Source of the DNA: Paramecium pentaurelia | Taxonomy: Eukaryota; Ciliophora; Oligohymenophorea; Peniculida; Parameciidae | Length of the DNA stretch: 64,000 bases | NCBI GenBank assembly: GCA_905183005.1 | Contig: CAJJDO010000051.1 | Coordinates: forward strand, 1-64,000 | Direction: 5' to 3' | Part shown: one piece after another, positions 11,064 through 25,056 of the stretch | Position numbering within the stretch: position 1 is the stretch's first letter | Layout of the letters: each line of letters opens with the position of its first letter | Translations under genes and position numbers: made by a program | Notes under the pieces: generated by a model | Databases searched by the model: none | What the model saw: the letters and a program-made list of their open reading frames with translations, nothing else | What the model was told of the DNA's origin: nothing

Positions 11064-12115
11064 AATTCAATTAATTATAAAATTAAATGAATGAAAATTT
11101 AATCAAACGTAATTAACTCATCTTATTAAAAAATTGGATTAAAGTTCAAATAGTTTGTAAGAAAAGCTAGAGAGTTTTAGTCTGTTGACATTGAAAATGT
11201 TTGAGGGAAATTAATATAAATTAGAAATAAATTTATAAAGTAAAAAAAAGAAAAACAATATTTGTATATGATTTATAAAATAATAATAATGAATTAAATA
11301 ACAATTATATTTTATGAAACAGAATTGAACAAAATACTAATCTATAATTGTTTTGATGATATTTATTAAAAATTAATTGAAAATAGAAATTTTGTATAAA
11401 TCTTTTTTAATATATAGATATTTCAAACACTCACTTTAAAAAAATAATAATTTCATATAATTGTTATTTTCTCTAGAAAAAAATTAGATAACCATCTAAT
11501 TTAATATAAATTCTTAATTATTTTCTATATTTAGAATATAAACCATATTCAATAAAAAATATTCATAAAGAACTTTTTCATTTAGAAATTAAAAAAAAAA
11601 TATTAATTAATGTTTTATTATCTGATATATTAATGAAAATATATCAAACGTAATTTTATAAATTATTATACACAATTATTTTTATTCAATATGCTATCAT
11701 TCGATATGTTTTAGAATACATGAAATATTGTAGATAGTTTTATTTTTTGTAAGCAACTTTTTTTTGTCAAAAAAAATAGCAAATTTCTTTGAAATATCAT
11801 TAGAATTTAAACATCCTCCATTTTATTTGAAAAACAATAAAAGTCCGTCATAAATAAATTAATGAAAATAAAAATTTCATTTTAAAAATCAAGTTCTTTG
11901 TTTATTATTCCTGCTATATTAATAAAGGAATGTTTCATCTTCTCAAATAATTTAATCTCATTTTAAAACAAAATTTCAAATCCAAAACATAAATATAAAT
12001 TTTGAATAAAAATAAAAATAATAAATGCTAATTTCTGTTCAAGTGGAAAATGTTATTGGATCAATATATTCTGCATTATATGAAATTATAATAAAAGGTT
12101 ATGACATGCCGACAA
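11064..12115 (+). repeat. second copy of the 1,052-bp direct duplication
   Basis: Identical to 10011-11062; see that entry. The unique sequence resumes at 12116 with AGAAGATCGATAATC. If the duplication is artificial, all positions beyond about 11 kb are shifted by about 1,053 bp relative to the real chromosome. Confidence 0.9.
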
Positions 12116-13007
12116 AGAAGATCGATAATCAGAAAAGTATATCTAATTAAGGAATAGACTAATTAGGCTTTTCGTATCAAGCAATTTGAAGTTAAAATAG
12201 GTTAGTTATTTTAAATAAAGATATTAGTATTGATAAAAGATTCTCAAATTAATGTGAAAATTGGCAGTGAAAAAGCTTTTCAGGATTTTTTTAATGCTTT
12301 ACTAGGCCATTTATGACTTCTTTATATGAGCAACCCTTATTAATTTAATTTTATTCATTTTGAACATGGTTTCTTTGTTTCATGTCTGAAATTGATTTCT
12401 TAAAATGAAGAAATTCAATAATTATGAATATTTTAACTTAATCAAAAACCCTTTTTTTATCAATTAAAAAATAAAAAAATGACTTTATTGTTTTTAATTT
12501 ATTTTACAAATTAATTATATATTTATATAAAGTTATATAAAATAATGTTGGAAGTAATTAATTCATGTTTAGAATGAAATTTCTAATAGATAGAAGATTC
12601 AAATATTAATTGATAATTTATATTAGTCTTAAATTATTAAGAATCAATTATTTTTCTTTTTTTATGCACAATAATGACTATTTTATAGCATTTATAGTTT
12701 TCTGAATTAAACGAATTTTTTACTATCATTCCAGTTGAATATTTAAATAGAGTTAAGGATATCAACTATGTTAAATTAAATTGTCCTATCAAAAAAGTAA
12801 TTTTTTAATTGAAATTATTAAAATTCATTATTTACATAATTTTAATAATGCTTTGTCAAGTGAAAAGAAAATAAGCAAATTTAGGAGAAATTCCGAAAAT
12901 TCAATAATAATAAGTATTTAAGAATCTAATTTTCAGTATTTTTAAAATTCTTATTTATTCTTAAATTAATCACGATCATTTTTATTAAATAAAATTTAGC
13001 AGACTTA
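12116..13007. other. AT-rich spacer before the large surface-protein gene
   Basis: No gene, repeat or RNA recognised. It holds the 5' flank of the gene starting at 13008. Confidence 0.4.
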
Positions 13008-16000
13008 ATGATTTTCAATGTATATGACCTATTGTTGTTAATCTTGTAATTTAAGTAAGAATATATACATTTGATATAGATAAGTACATAATCTTTGTGA
13101 ATTTTCATCTTCTCGACCTATTTTAATGTTGTAAAATGACCAATATTCTTATAATTAAACCCTGCCTAACGAATTTGTTTAAGGTTAGATAAATCAAGGA
13201 TTTGGAGTTTGGATGAATTATTAGCCATTTACTTACAAAGAATTGAGATGTATTTTGATGTTTTATTATTTTATAGGGGATAAGGTATTGCCAAATAATA
13301 CATAATATCAATAAAATCATATAAAAGGAGGACAATTTATTTATTCAATAGAGGAAAACGTTGAGAAATCTAATTGGATAGTTGTCTCTGCTGAAATTGA
13401 TTCAATATAATAAAAAATTACTCATAAAGTGTTTTACTCTTTTAAAACTTCAAAAAATACCTTATCATTTTAATTTGATAATTTTTTATACGAAGGCTAA
13501 TGGATAATGTTCTTTTGTTATTTTGACAACCTTTTAAGATAAGCCCAAATTGGATTTTACAATTCTAAAGAAGCTTTATCTATTTAGGTTGTTAATGATC
13601 TACCTGAATATAAATAATAAATAAAACATATTGTGGGAAATTTTTACTTTTATAAAAATTAGGATGAAAATTTGATAATGTTAAATATATTTTAGGGACT
13701 TCTCACCAGTGATTTTTCAGCTAAACAGGATAATGTGTTCTTAGATTTAGAATCTTGTTCATAATATTTTTTTAGCAAAATTTATTGTTATGACAGTAGT
13801 GAAATGCTTATTGAATAGAATTAAGAATTCAATGGTAATGAGTATCAAAATTTTATTTCTTCAAGACTTCAAGTGCCTAGATATGTTTTTAAAGGCTGGA
13901 TTATTTTAAAATAATCAAATTAAGATTTTTTAGAGTCTACTGTTTTTAGAATAACCGTGAATAGCAAATATTATAACGATTTCCAAGTAGGTGATAGAGA
14001 TTTATTATTATAATATTATTAAAGTAATATCCCTGCCTAGAATGGCTTTAAGTTAACAACTTATTCATATTAGTTTCCTATATATCAGAGATACAAGACA
14101 AAAGAAGATGATGAAATAAAATAATTTGGAGACGAGTATTCGGAGTTATTAATCTAATGGCATTATTTTTAATATGAAATAGGAACATTAAATAATGATG
14201 GATAACCAATATTTTCTATCTTTTTCCCTTCTATTGATTAAATTCGCTAATTTAATTGGAATAAAAAAATATATCATTTCTCAGGAACTTTGTTTATTAC
14301 ATATTTTGGAGGTGATGATTTTACTTAAAATTATTTTCGAGGAAATGTAAGTAATCTTTAGTTTAAACGATTATGTAAACCAGAAATTGAAATTTTCATG
14401 CCTACATGTCATTATTCTTGCCTAACTTGTGATGGACCAACAATCAATAACTGTCTTACTTGTTACGAGTAAAGTTTTAGATCATTTTCAAAAAAAGAAA
14501 AAATATGTGCTTGTAAATAAAGTTATGTAGATCTTAATGGTGTTTAAGAATGCTAAGAAGTAACAAAAGTTTTCCCTTAAATATAAATATAAGAAATAGA
14601 ACTAAACTGTTAACACCCTGGTTATAGCATTTGCAATCAGGATAATATAGAATGCCTTTTTGGCTATTTCAAATACAATAATAAGTGTGTTTAATGGTAT
14701 TTATTTATTTAAAGGAAAGCCCTAATTATTTTGATACATTTTCAGGCATTTAAATAAATTGTTTAGATTGTTTGGAAAGACCAAATTTATTTGGAAAGAC
14801 ATTAACTTGTAAAATAAGAGCAGAAACTTGTGAATAAAATCCAGAATACATATATAAAATTACATAAAGATCAGAAAACGAGAATATTGTTTATAACATC
14901 TTAACAGGTTTAAATGAAAGTTACGAACTGAAATTGTGTCATGGATGCGCAAGTTAAGATACATGTCATAAAAGTTTCTATCGGGATGATTAATAATGTA
15001 AACCTTGTATAGAAGGATGCGAGATATGTGAAAATTCATTTAAATGTACTTCTTGTTTTGAAACTTATTATTTAAATGAGGATAAATAATGTGTACAATG
15101 CAAAGATTGCTACACTTGTTATACTTCTGATTAAGGAGAATACGTATGTTATACTTGTTAAACCAATTTAATAAGGCTTAATAATAAATGTGTAACATGT
15201 GGGCATAATTGTCAAAGTTGCTATGAAGAGAGATTATGTAATTATTGTAAAGGATCACCATCTGAATATTATTTATCATTTGATGGAATAAATTGCAATT
15301 AATGTAATATCAAAAATTGTATATACTGTTTTGATTACATTCTTAATGATGGTCTATTTCAAACAAGTTTAGATCTTAATTTTAAAAGGATAGATTAAAA
15401 GACTCAAAAAGTAAATGTAGGTTGTGCTTTGTGTAAAGAGAATTATTATTACAATTTTAACAATTAGGAGTGTGAACTAAAACAAATAGATGACGATTGT
15501 TTATTTGGTATAATCTAAGATATAGATTAAAAAAAGGTTTGTCTTATTAGTAACACTGATTAGAATGCTGTTTAAGTTTCAGATTGTTCAATTATTTCAA
15601 ACTGTATTTCTTGTATACACAATTACTTAGAAAATGAATCATTTTGCATGCTTTGTGAAGATGGATATTATTCATCAATTCTTACAGGTTAATGTATATA
15701 ATGTGGTAAAAAGTGCAAGACATGCATTTAATAACAAGAATAATTTAGAGATTATTGGAAATGGAATATCAAAGCTTTTTATAAATTTGTAATTAATCAT
15801 AATAATGATCATCCATTTGAAAAATATGCTTCATCAGATAATGAAGATGATTTAAATTTGGTTTGTACATCATGTCACTATGGTTATATATTATCTGGTT
15901 AAAAGTGCTTTAAAGGTTGTGATTCAACTTGTAATAAATGTGAAATTATTAATGAATAAGCTACATGTATTTAATGTTTGGAAACTGTTTCTGGTTTTAC

Positions 16001-19000
16001 AAAAAGTTATGAATTAGATGGAAGCTGTCGAAAATGTCCTTCTAATTGTAAAGCTTGTTCAGACAGAACTTATGAAGAAATTGAAGAACTTAATCCTTAG
16101 TTTTTTTTAACTGAAAACAATTATTATAAAACTCGAATATGTTATGAAAAATCAACAAATCAGTTTGGATAAGAAAAATATTACCAAGATTCATTAACAT
16201 AAACTGTAGTAGTTTGTACTAAATATGATCAATGTGTTAACAAAATTATTATTCAAATAAATGCTTATTGTGATTCATACGACTATTATACTTAAAAATA
16301 ATAATCAAATGATGAATTTTTTGACCACAAGAATATTCTTCTTTCATAATATGGTTTTTATGAATATTTAAGTGAATTATAAACAGTTTAACTTTTTGAT
16401 TATCTTAATTATATTTCAGTTAAATATGTGTAATTTGAATATACAATAATTCAAGGAGAATATTCAAATTGTAGAATTAGAGGGGATTAAACTTTTGACA
16501 CCAGATTAGCATAAAATATTTTTTCCATATAATAAATGGATATTTAATTTAAAGGAAAAATCTTAGAATCAAGCAGTCCAATTACTTTATAAACTCCACT
16601 TTAATTATTTCTATCTAATTATACTAATATAACTTTTGAAAATATTAATTTTGATTTTGGGTTTGATGACTATTCCCCAGACAATTATTTAATTATTGCT
16701 ATTGATAATAAAAAGAAAACAAATTTAAATCTAATAGATTGCAATTTTATCAAGACAAGTTCTTTCAATACTCATTAATTTTTGAGAATTAATTCAAGTA
16801 ATCCTTATTCCCTATACATAAAAAATCTATAAATTAGCAATCTAAATGTATAATCATCTGAAATTTTCACTTTCTTTTCTACAAAAACTCCTCTCTAAAA
16901 TTAGATTCAAATTTCCAATATGACAATTAAAAATTCAATATTTACTAATTCTACTTTATTCTATTTTTAAGCAGATACTGGTCATCTTCGATATGAATCC
17001 AATTTAATAAATATTAGTATAGATGATTCTAAGTTCATTTCCTCTAAATTCTTTAGCTCTAGTAGCTAATTAAATTTTACTATAGGAACTTTAAATATCC
17101 AAAAATTTTCGTTGAACAATGTCAAGATTTTAAATCATTCAAGTATTTTTCTTGTATCAATTTTTGAATAAGCTACGATATCTTAATTAATATTCACAAA
17201 TTCTTAACTCAAAGATAACTCCTACTTTTATTCAAGTAATATAATAAACTTAAAAGATTGTCTTTTTAATCATATACTTTTAGAATCTAGTTGTTTAATA
17301 AATAATAAAGTTGAATATTCTAAAAATTAAGAAGCTTTAAATTAGTCTTAAAAAGTTTTCATAATCGACTGTTAATTTTTAAACATCAATTAAAATGACA
17401 AATAATAAATAATAATCATTGTGAAATATGATGAAATAGATTAGTTGATAATATAATTAACTAACTTTATTATGTCTGATTGCACATCTAACACAAAACT
17501 ATAAAATACCTAAGTATCTTTTGATTAAGTAATGATATATATTGAATGCTAACTTTGTTATTTGTAAGAAATATAAATATAGAGAAGCTATGGAATACCT
17601 GAAATTACAATTCTTAATTCTAAGAATCTGGAAATAAGAAATTTTTAGATCTCTCAAAATCAAAAACATTTTCCATAAGTCTTTCATTCTAATATAGATT
17701 GTGTATCACAATTTGCTAATATGGAACTTTACTTCTTTCTATATGTTGGTTAATATGAAAGTATTGTTTTTGATAATTTAACAGTATCAAACTGTTTAAG
17801 TTTTAATTCTCCTTTAATTATCTTACAAGGGTATGAATTAATGTAGAAATTAGTTGAGGAAACAGTTTATATCAAAGACTCTTAACTTAATTCGAACTTA
17901 TTAATAATTAGTGAAACTAATAAATAAACTGCTTTAATTTTTATAGAATCTAAATAAAAAGGACTTATAACTTTTATGAATACAATTTTTTCCTAAAATC
18001 ATCTAAATTAATATTATGAATCTTTGTCTTTGGTTTCTTCGACAACATTATTATTATCTTGCAAATATGAAATTGTTATAATGTAAAGTTGCTAATTTTA
18101 TTAAAATATTATTACAAATTCAACTGATTCAATCTTATAAATAGATTCAGAGAAATTATATATTAAGAATTCTAATTTTAAAAATAACAATATAATGAAT
18201 TACTCAATATTGAGTAAGTAAATTATATTATCAAGCACTTAAGATATAACTTCTATCAACTTTTAATTGATATTTCCAATCAAATCAAATAGTGGTAATG
18301 GCATGTTAATTGCAAATACAATACTGATTGAAAATGTAAAGGTAGACTCTTCTAATTCAATTTTTGGAGGTGGTTTCTATATAGTCGTATTTGGTTAAAG
18401 TGTAATTAATATCACTAATTCTCAATTTTCTAATACTAAATCCACATTATCATCTTTATATTTTTCAAAAGGGGGCTGCTTTTACATTGATGCTAGTTCA
18501 TCTACTTTAACTCTAAAGATAAAAAATGTTACATTTGATGGATCATATAGCAGATATGATGGTGGTGCAATATATCTCAGTCCATCTGAAACTTACAATA
18601 GTATTGAATTTAATTATTTGATTGTCAAGAACTGCTTTTCAATACAAAATTAGTTTTTATCTTATACTCTTTCCAACAAAGATAATATTAAATCTCAGAT
18701 TACTTTTTCAAATATTGATTTCTATTCAACATAAGAAGGATTAGAAAATTTTTATTCATAATTAGATAGTATAACTGATGATGATATTTTAAATATTATT
18801 AATTCGAATCCTTTAGTTTTTGTTTAATTTGGAAATTTTAGCATGTAAAATTGTAGTTTCTAATCTATTTATATGTAAATGTTACTAAAAATTGTACAAG
18901 TTGAACACATTTAATTATCAAATATAATAATCATTAATTGTACAGTAGCATTATCATCTCTGATCCAATTAAATTTAAGATAATGTAATAATATTATTAA

Positions 19001-22000
19001 TATTCTTAGAATATGTTGGAATATTAGAAATATTCAATCTTTAAATAACTTAGATACAACAAATTTAAAAAACCGAAATTAGAGAGTGTTTAGCAATAAA
19101 TAGAACATCATTCATTTAATTGGATTGTCCCCTAGAAATCTTACCATAAAATTTTTAAATTATATAAAAAGATTTAATTTAAGAAAATTTAAATCAATTA
19201 ATTTGTAATTAAATTAAAATCTTCAGAGATCCAAAATTTACTTTTAGTTTAATTGAAATAGAATAAATCAATTCTAGACATTATTTAAGAATTGAGAAAC
19301 TGAATTTTAAAAATGTTCTATGTAAAAAGTGTTAAAATGGTTTGATTAGAATTGTAGAAATTGAAAAATAAAATGAAGATAATATTAAGCTTTCTTAAAT
19401 TATGATTCAAAATAGTAATTGTGGAAGGGCTGGATGTCTTTCAATATCTAAAAATAAAAATGATTTAACTAATTTAAAATCTGATATAAATTATCGAATT
19501 TTATAATAACACAATTATGAAAATCTTTTGAATAGCCTGAAATATTAAGTGATTATTAAATAGAGTTTATTTCAAAATAACACTTCATTATATGGTGGTT
19601 CGCTTTTAATAATCAAAATCAATACAATTATAAAAGGTTGTATTTTTTTAAAGAATATTGCAGATATTGGAGGTGCAATTTACTTTTCATCTGAAGATGA
19701 GGAATTATATATTTTTGATTCTAAAATAAATGAAAATACAGCTAAGATTGCAGGAGGTTTATATTTAAATTCTTAATAATTGCAATTAACCAAATAATTA
19801 GATTTAGAATTGAATTCTAATAATTCAACATTATTTGGATCTAATGTTGTCGAGAAACCAAGATCATTAACATTATCAATCGATGAAGGTAGAACATTAT
19901 TGGAGAAGAAAGAATTAAAATACAATGATAATGAAATTGTTGAATAAATTATCATTATTCCTTATAATATATTAGGTTTTAATTCAAAAATGAATTAATT
20001 AATGTTGCCTTCTGGAATACAAATATCCAGTTATAGACATTTCGATAATGCTTAATTTTTGTTTATTCAATATAATCTAACATTAAGGATTATTGCTTTG
20101 GATAAGTTTTAAAAACAAATAATGGGTTTGTCTGGTTCTTATTGTACTTTGTAGCCAAAAGCTATTAATTTAAGTTCACAAAGAGAGGAATTTAATTTTG
20201 AATATAGTTTATCTTAATATGATGTTTAATTTAATGAGACTACCGGAGATTATAATTTAGATGATCTAATAATTTTCTTTAATCCTACTTATGATAAAGA
20301 TATTATTCTTCGATTATAAATTTAATGTAATAGCGTTTCAGTCCCTTAATATCAGGAGAATCCACCTTATAAAATTTATAACTATATTACAAATTATAAA
20401 TTATTAGTTGATATTCGAACATTTCCTTGTTAATTGGGTGAATTCTTAAATAAAACATCTGGTGGGTGTGTTCTATGTGATACCTTTAAAAATTAATATT
20501 AAGTTTCAAGGAATGCTTAAAATTGCAGTTACAAAGATGATACTAAAATAAAGTCGTTGGAATCATCTATGATAGAATTAAGGGAACACAATTGGAGAGC
20601 TTATTATTATAGTGAAACTATTGAATATTGTTATCATTTGTTGGAGAATTGCAAAGGAGGCTGGATGCCTGGAGATGAATCATGCATATTAGGACATATA
20701 GGAGCATTGTGTGAATAGTGTGATTTATATGATTCTAGAGGAGGCGGATCTTATTCTGTAAGTTCAGTCTATTCATGTGGAAGTTGTGATGATATAGCTT
20801 ACAATATTATTAGTATAATTTTATTGAGTCTTTGGACAATAATAACCACATTGATAACAGTGAGCAGCACTACATAAATGATTAAGGAATTTGTAAAAGG
20901 ATTAAGATTGAAGGCTTTTGGGGTGAGAGTAGCAATAAAAGAAGCTTAAGCAGCTATTTTTATCAAAGTATTTACAAATTATCTTTAAATTATATCAACC
21001 ATAACTACCTTTTAATTATAAATACCAATAGGATTTTCCTCAGTTTTCAATAGTGTTGGTAATCCTGTAAATACTTTAGCATATTCATTAGATTGTTTCT
21101 TAATTAATATCACAGATATATTGATAATATACTTTCGAATTATTTGGAGCTTAATTATGACTTCTACTTACATATCAATTATTTTTAGTTTATTTGGAAT
21201 TGCAATTATAATTAAAATAACAAAATTCAACTTTTCTTTTATTACTACATCATTGATATATCTATTCATATTTTTTTAGCCAAATTTGATAGGTGGAATT
21301 ATTTCACTCTTCTCCTACAGAAAGATATCGGATGAATATTGGATTCAAGGAAATGTGGCTTATAGATATGATACAAATTAACATACTTAATGGTTGATCA
21401 CATTTTGCTTACCCTTATTATTAATTTTTGGTACTATTCTTCCTTTCTTTTTATGGCATGGAGTCTATAAAAATAGAGACCGTCTTGATTTTTCTTAAGT
21501 TAGAAAGACATGGGGATATTTGTATAATGAATACGGAAAACATGCATATTTCTGGGAAACAATTAAGATAATATAAAAAGAGATTATAATAATTGTTTTA
21601 ACTTATTATGATGATCATATTTCTATAAAAGCATCTCTAGTTTTTCTTGTGCTATTTAGTTATAGTTTAATAACAATCAAACAAAGGCCTTATATGACTG
21701 GATAATTAAATCAAATTGACACAGAATCAACAGTAGTTTGTGCAATATCTATCATTTTGGCTAGTTCAATCTTTACAGCATAATAATAAAAGTTCTATGA
21801 AATAGTATGGCCTTTCTATTTCATAATTTTCTTTCTTAATAGTTTCTATATTCTTAAGATGGTAATATAGATTATATTTGCTTATTTGAAAAAACATTAT
21901 GAGAAGGTAGACGTATTAAAAGAATTAATAGTACAATAATTTCCCAAATTTGTAAATTCTAAACCATTCATTTAAAAACTCTTTGAGACTCACAAAAATT

Positions 22001-22155
22001 AGCAATCTAGAATAAAGTAATAGTATAAAAAATTAAGATTATATCTTTTACCTTAAGCTCGTTTAATATTGGAATTCAAAAAGTATTATTTATTTTTAAT
22101 ATAGATTAAAACGATTAGAATTATCTTCAAAAAAAAATGTTTAGAAATGTAATGA
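13008..22155 (+). CDS. giant cysteine-rich, beta-helix-like, multi-pass membrane protein
   Basis: Four exons, 13008-13054, 13080-14696, 14720-19204 and 19227-22155, are joined by GT..AG introns of 25, 23 and 22 nt and keep one frame, giving 3,025 residues. The N-terminus (MIFNVYDLLLLILQF) is a signal peptide. Residues about 450-1070 are packed with CxxC pairs like furin/growth-factor-receptor repeats. Residues about 1150-2280 are long Asn/Ser/Ile-rich repeats (NxTFxNxxF-like), as in parallel beta-helix adhesins. A last Cys cluster (about 2455-2575) is followed by at least seven hydrophobic segments (about 2580-2940) and a basic cytoplasmic tail. The tail region holds RKTWGYLYNEYGKHAYFWE, typical of large protist surface proteins with a TRP/7TM-like C-terminus. 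Function is unknown; a surface receptor or adhesin is an inference. A further GT..AG pair (22139-22164) could extend the tail to a TGA at 22383-22385. Confidence 0.9.
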
Positions 22156-22789
22156 TAAAGACAGACATGATACTGAATAATAATTTTCTTAAGACAATTT
22201 TTGTGTCAAAAGTTTTCTAAATAAAAAAATCCTAAATCATACTCATATCAAGAGAGATGAATTCTAATATAGAAATACTAAAATAGGATACCATCAATTT
22301 TTAATATTGTCTCGAGGAGATGATTTTTAAAAAAACTAAAAAACCACAGAATGACATCAGTTAATAACAACGCCATATCATATGATAACAATAAATTTAA
22401 GAGATTTTAACAATATTTTTAAATAATATTTAATTTTCTATTTTTTGATTGATTTTTGACACTTAATTTCAAAATATAAATTTTTTAAAATATCATGTAA
22501 AAATGATATACCAAAATGTATTCTAAAAATTAAAGAACTAAATTTTTATTAATTTAAAACAACCAAGAATACTGAGGACTAAAAAAATCATTTATATTCC
22601 CTAAAACAAAATCTATGCAAGAATTTTCTTAAATAGTTTTGTGAATTGACTGCTAGAAATTCAATAAAAAAATAATTTTGATGAATTACATAGCACTATG
22701 TAGTTATATATAAATAAATAGTAGAATAATAAAAATTATTTTTGTTTAACATTTCCTAAAAATATAAATGAATAGTTATTAATTATATT
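22156..22789. other. intergenic region or 3' extension of the surface-protein gene
   Basis: The first 230 bases look partly coding (for example SREMNSNIEILKQ) if a 26-nt intron at 22139-22164 is removed. Without it this is plain 3' flank. The remainder is AT-rich 5' flank of the GTPase gene. Confidence 0.4.
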
Positions 22790-23450
22790 ATGAATTCAAT
22801 ATAATCATATAAAGGTAAATTATATATCAAATGAAGTTATTTTAGTAGGGGATAGCAAAGTTGGGAAGACAAGCTTCTTTATTAGAATAATTAAGAATGT
22901 TGCACCAAGACAACCTTAATCAACAATTGGAGTTGAGTATGCTTCAAAGTAGATTGTTTTGAAGGACTCAATAATTAATCTGAAAATTTGGGATACAGGT
23001 ATAATATTTTTGATTTAGCTGGATCTGAGAAATATAAGTCCTTGACTTCAAAGTATTAATTACACTATTTAGCCATTTTCATTAATCATAAGGAGCATTA
23101 TTATTTTATGATCTAACTGATTTATATACTTATGAAAATTTACAATACTGGTTGAAAGGTAGATCTAAATGATAAATGAAGATATTTACAATAATGCTGA
23201 TGATAGAATTGTGATAATAATAGTAGGAAATAAATTAGATCTAATTCATGATGGAGTAGAACTCAGATGTATTGCCTAAGAAAAGGTTCAATAATTTTGT
23301 AAGGCTAAAAACCTTTTTTATTGTGAAATATCAACAAAAACAGGAGAAGGAATCAATGAATTACTAAATTAACTTACACATAATTTATAAGCTAGGAAAG
23401 TCTCACAAGATGTATTATAATAAAGACCTAGACAAAATTGTTGTACTTGA
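22790..23450 (+). CDS. Rab-like small GTPase
   Basis: Five exons (22790-22814, 22837-22998, 23019-23052, 23073-23158, 23182-23450) separated by 20-23 nt introns encode 191 residues, normal for a Rab. The motifs are in order: P-loop GDSKVGKT (residues 13-20), a conserved Thr in STIGVEY (switch I), WDTAG (60-64), GNKLD, and a STKTG in place of SAK. The C-terminus NCCT carries two cysteines for geranylgeranylation, so it should sit on a vesicle or organelle membrane and act in membrane traffic. One feature is odd: the catalytic Gln after DTAG is Ser (residue 65, DTAGSE), which in known Ras-family proteins lowers intrinsic GTP hydrolysis. The exact Rab class cannot be told from what is visible. 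Confidence 0.88.
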
Positions 23451-23723
23451 TTGAATTATAGTTATCTATTTATTAATATTGATTTTTTATTCTTTCTTAT
23501 TTATTAATATTGATTATTTGTTCTTTTTTTTTCTAAAGACTTAAAAAGAAAATTAAAGCCTAATTAATACATATTATTTGATTAATGAAAAATTGTGAAT
23601 TATAGAAATTTGATTAATACCGATTCTTAAATTCCTAATGATTCTATTGTTTAGAAATCATAATTAAAGGACATCACCCACCAATATAAATTTAAATATT
23701 TAAATAATTTTTTAATTTAATCA

Positions 23724-24254
23724 ATGGACCCTCACGGTGATGATGATGAATAAGTAGGAGAAGACTATAACCCAGAATAAGAAGTGTTTGTAGGAGAAGG
23801 GTAGGCTACTCTTCCTTAACTACCTGTTTAAACTGGAGAGGAAAATGATGAAGAAGTAGCTAAATTCCGAGCTAAAATTTATAGATTTGCAGATTCTTAA
23901 TGGAAGGTAATATATGCGATTTACTCTTAGGAAAGAGGTGTTGGAGACATGAAATTCCTTAAAAATAAATAAACAAATAAAATCAGATTACTTATGAGAT
24001 AAGACAAGACAGGAAAATTAATTGCTAATCATTTCATCACAGCATAAGAGGGATTTTGCAAATTATCCTAATTGAAGACAGCCGACAAGTCATGGATATG
24101 GACATGTTATGACGCTTCTGATGAACAACCAAAAGTTTGGCAATTGTGTGTTAGATTTACTTCACCAGAAGAAGTCGAAAGATTTAAAACAGAATTCGAA
24201 AAAGCCTATGAAAGCAATAAGGCCTTGTAAGAGGAAGTTCCAAAGAAGGAATGA
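23724..24254 (+). CDS. Ran-binding protein 1 (RanBD1 domain)
   Basis: Two exons, 23724-23906 and 23931-24254 (24-nt intron), give 168 residues. An acidic N-terminus (MDPHGDDDEQ) precedes one RanBD1 domain: KIYRFADSQWKERGVGDMKF, then RLLMRQDKTGKLIANH, then WIWTCYDASDEQPKVWQLCV and RFTSPEEVERFKTEFEKA. These are the hallmark blocks, including the WKERGVGD signature. RanBP1 binds Ran-GTP in the cytoplasm and helps RanGAP release Ran from transport receptors, so it belongs to nuclear transport. Length and order match RanBP1 of other eukaryotes, with a short C-terminal Lys/Glu tail. No second domain is present, which rules out RanBP2-type proteins. Confidence 0.93.
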
Positions 24255-25056
24255 ATTATAATTGTCATTATTAATAATCATACATTATTTATTTATGAAT
24301 TCATTATAATTGGACTAAATATTCTAATTATGTTGGAATAAAATTAGAATAATTCGAATTAGAAACTTGCTTGTTCTTACAATCTATAATATTCATATAT
24401 ATAAATAAAGTGTTAGAGTAACTCTTAAATAGTGTTTTTAATTATTAATTCTATAATTGTTTTCATTATATTAACTCAATTTCTTAATATAAATTTCTAA
24501 AGAATTATCAAATTAGATTTATGTGTCTGAATGTAATCAAATCTAATCAAAAATGTCCATTACATAATTGCAGCTTATATAAATGATATTCTTCAATCAA
24601 TGAATTAAGTTTATTTAAATTAAAAGATTATTAATCTTCTTATTTTAATGGATTCTGTATAATAATAATACAAAAAGAAGTTCTTCTCGGAATTTTTTGA
24701 CATAAAAAAATAACCATTTAATAATTTTTCAATGCTTTTAAATATTTATTATTATAATATACTATAATATATAATTTAAATGAAGACTATTAAGTTTAAT
24801 AATTATAAAACTAATATTAATAAATATGAATGATTTTGAATTAGAGTATAATAATTTGTTATAGATGATATTTTTTAATATCAGTATTGAAAATGAATAA
24901 GTATAAACTAAATTCAGGCTATTATAATTGATTTTAATTAAAAAAGACAAAAAGATTCTAATAGAATGTTAGAATATATAGATATAAACCCTCTTTAATT
25001 AAGAATAAATATTCTTAATAATTTTAATGTGATTATATATTATTAATAATAATTTA
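24255..25056. other. intergenic AT-rich region
   Basis: Nothing recognised on either strand; open stretches here are the long chance frames expected where only TGA is a stop. Confidence 0.4.

Noticed and set aside
13055..13079. Short frame-breaking segments read as internal eliminated sequences
   Set aside because: Every one in the intact genes begins GT and ends AG, lies within 19-36 nt and fits a Paramecium intron; none needs flanking TA boundaries.
17564..17582. A GT..AG pair (19 nt) in the giant gene taken at first as an intron
   Set aside because: The frame is open straight through it and removal would break the reading frame.
17499..17687. Minus-strand open frame opposite the giant surface-protein gene (and similar antisense frames at 19773-19955, 12926-13335)
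   Set aside because: They are shadows of the plus-strand coding frame, with no conserved motif of their own.
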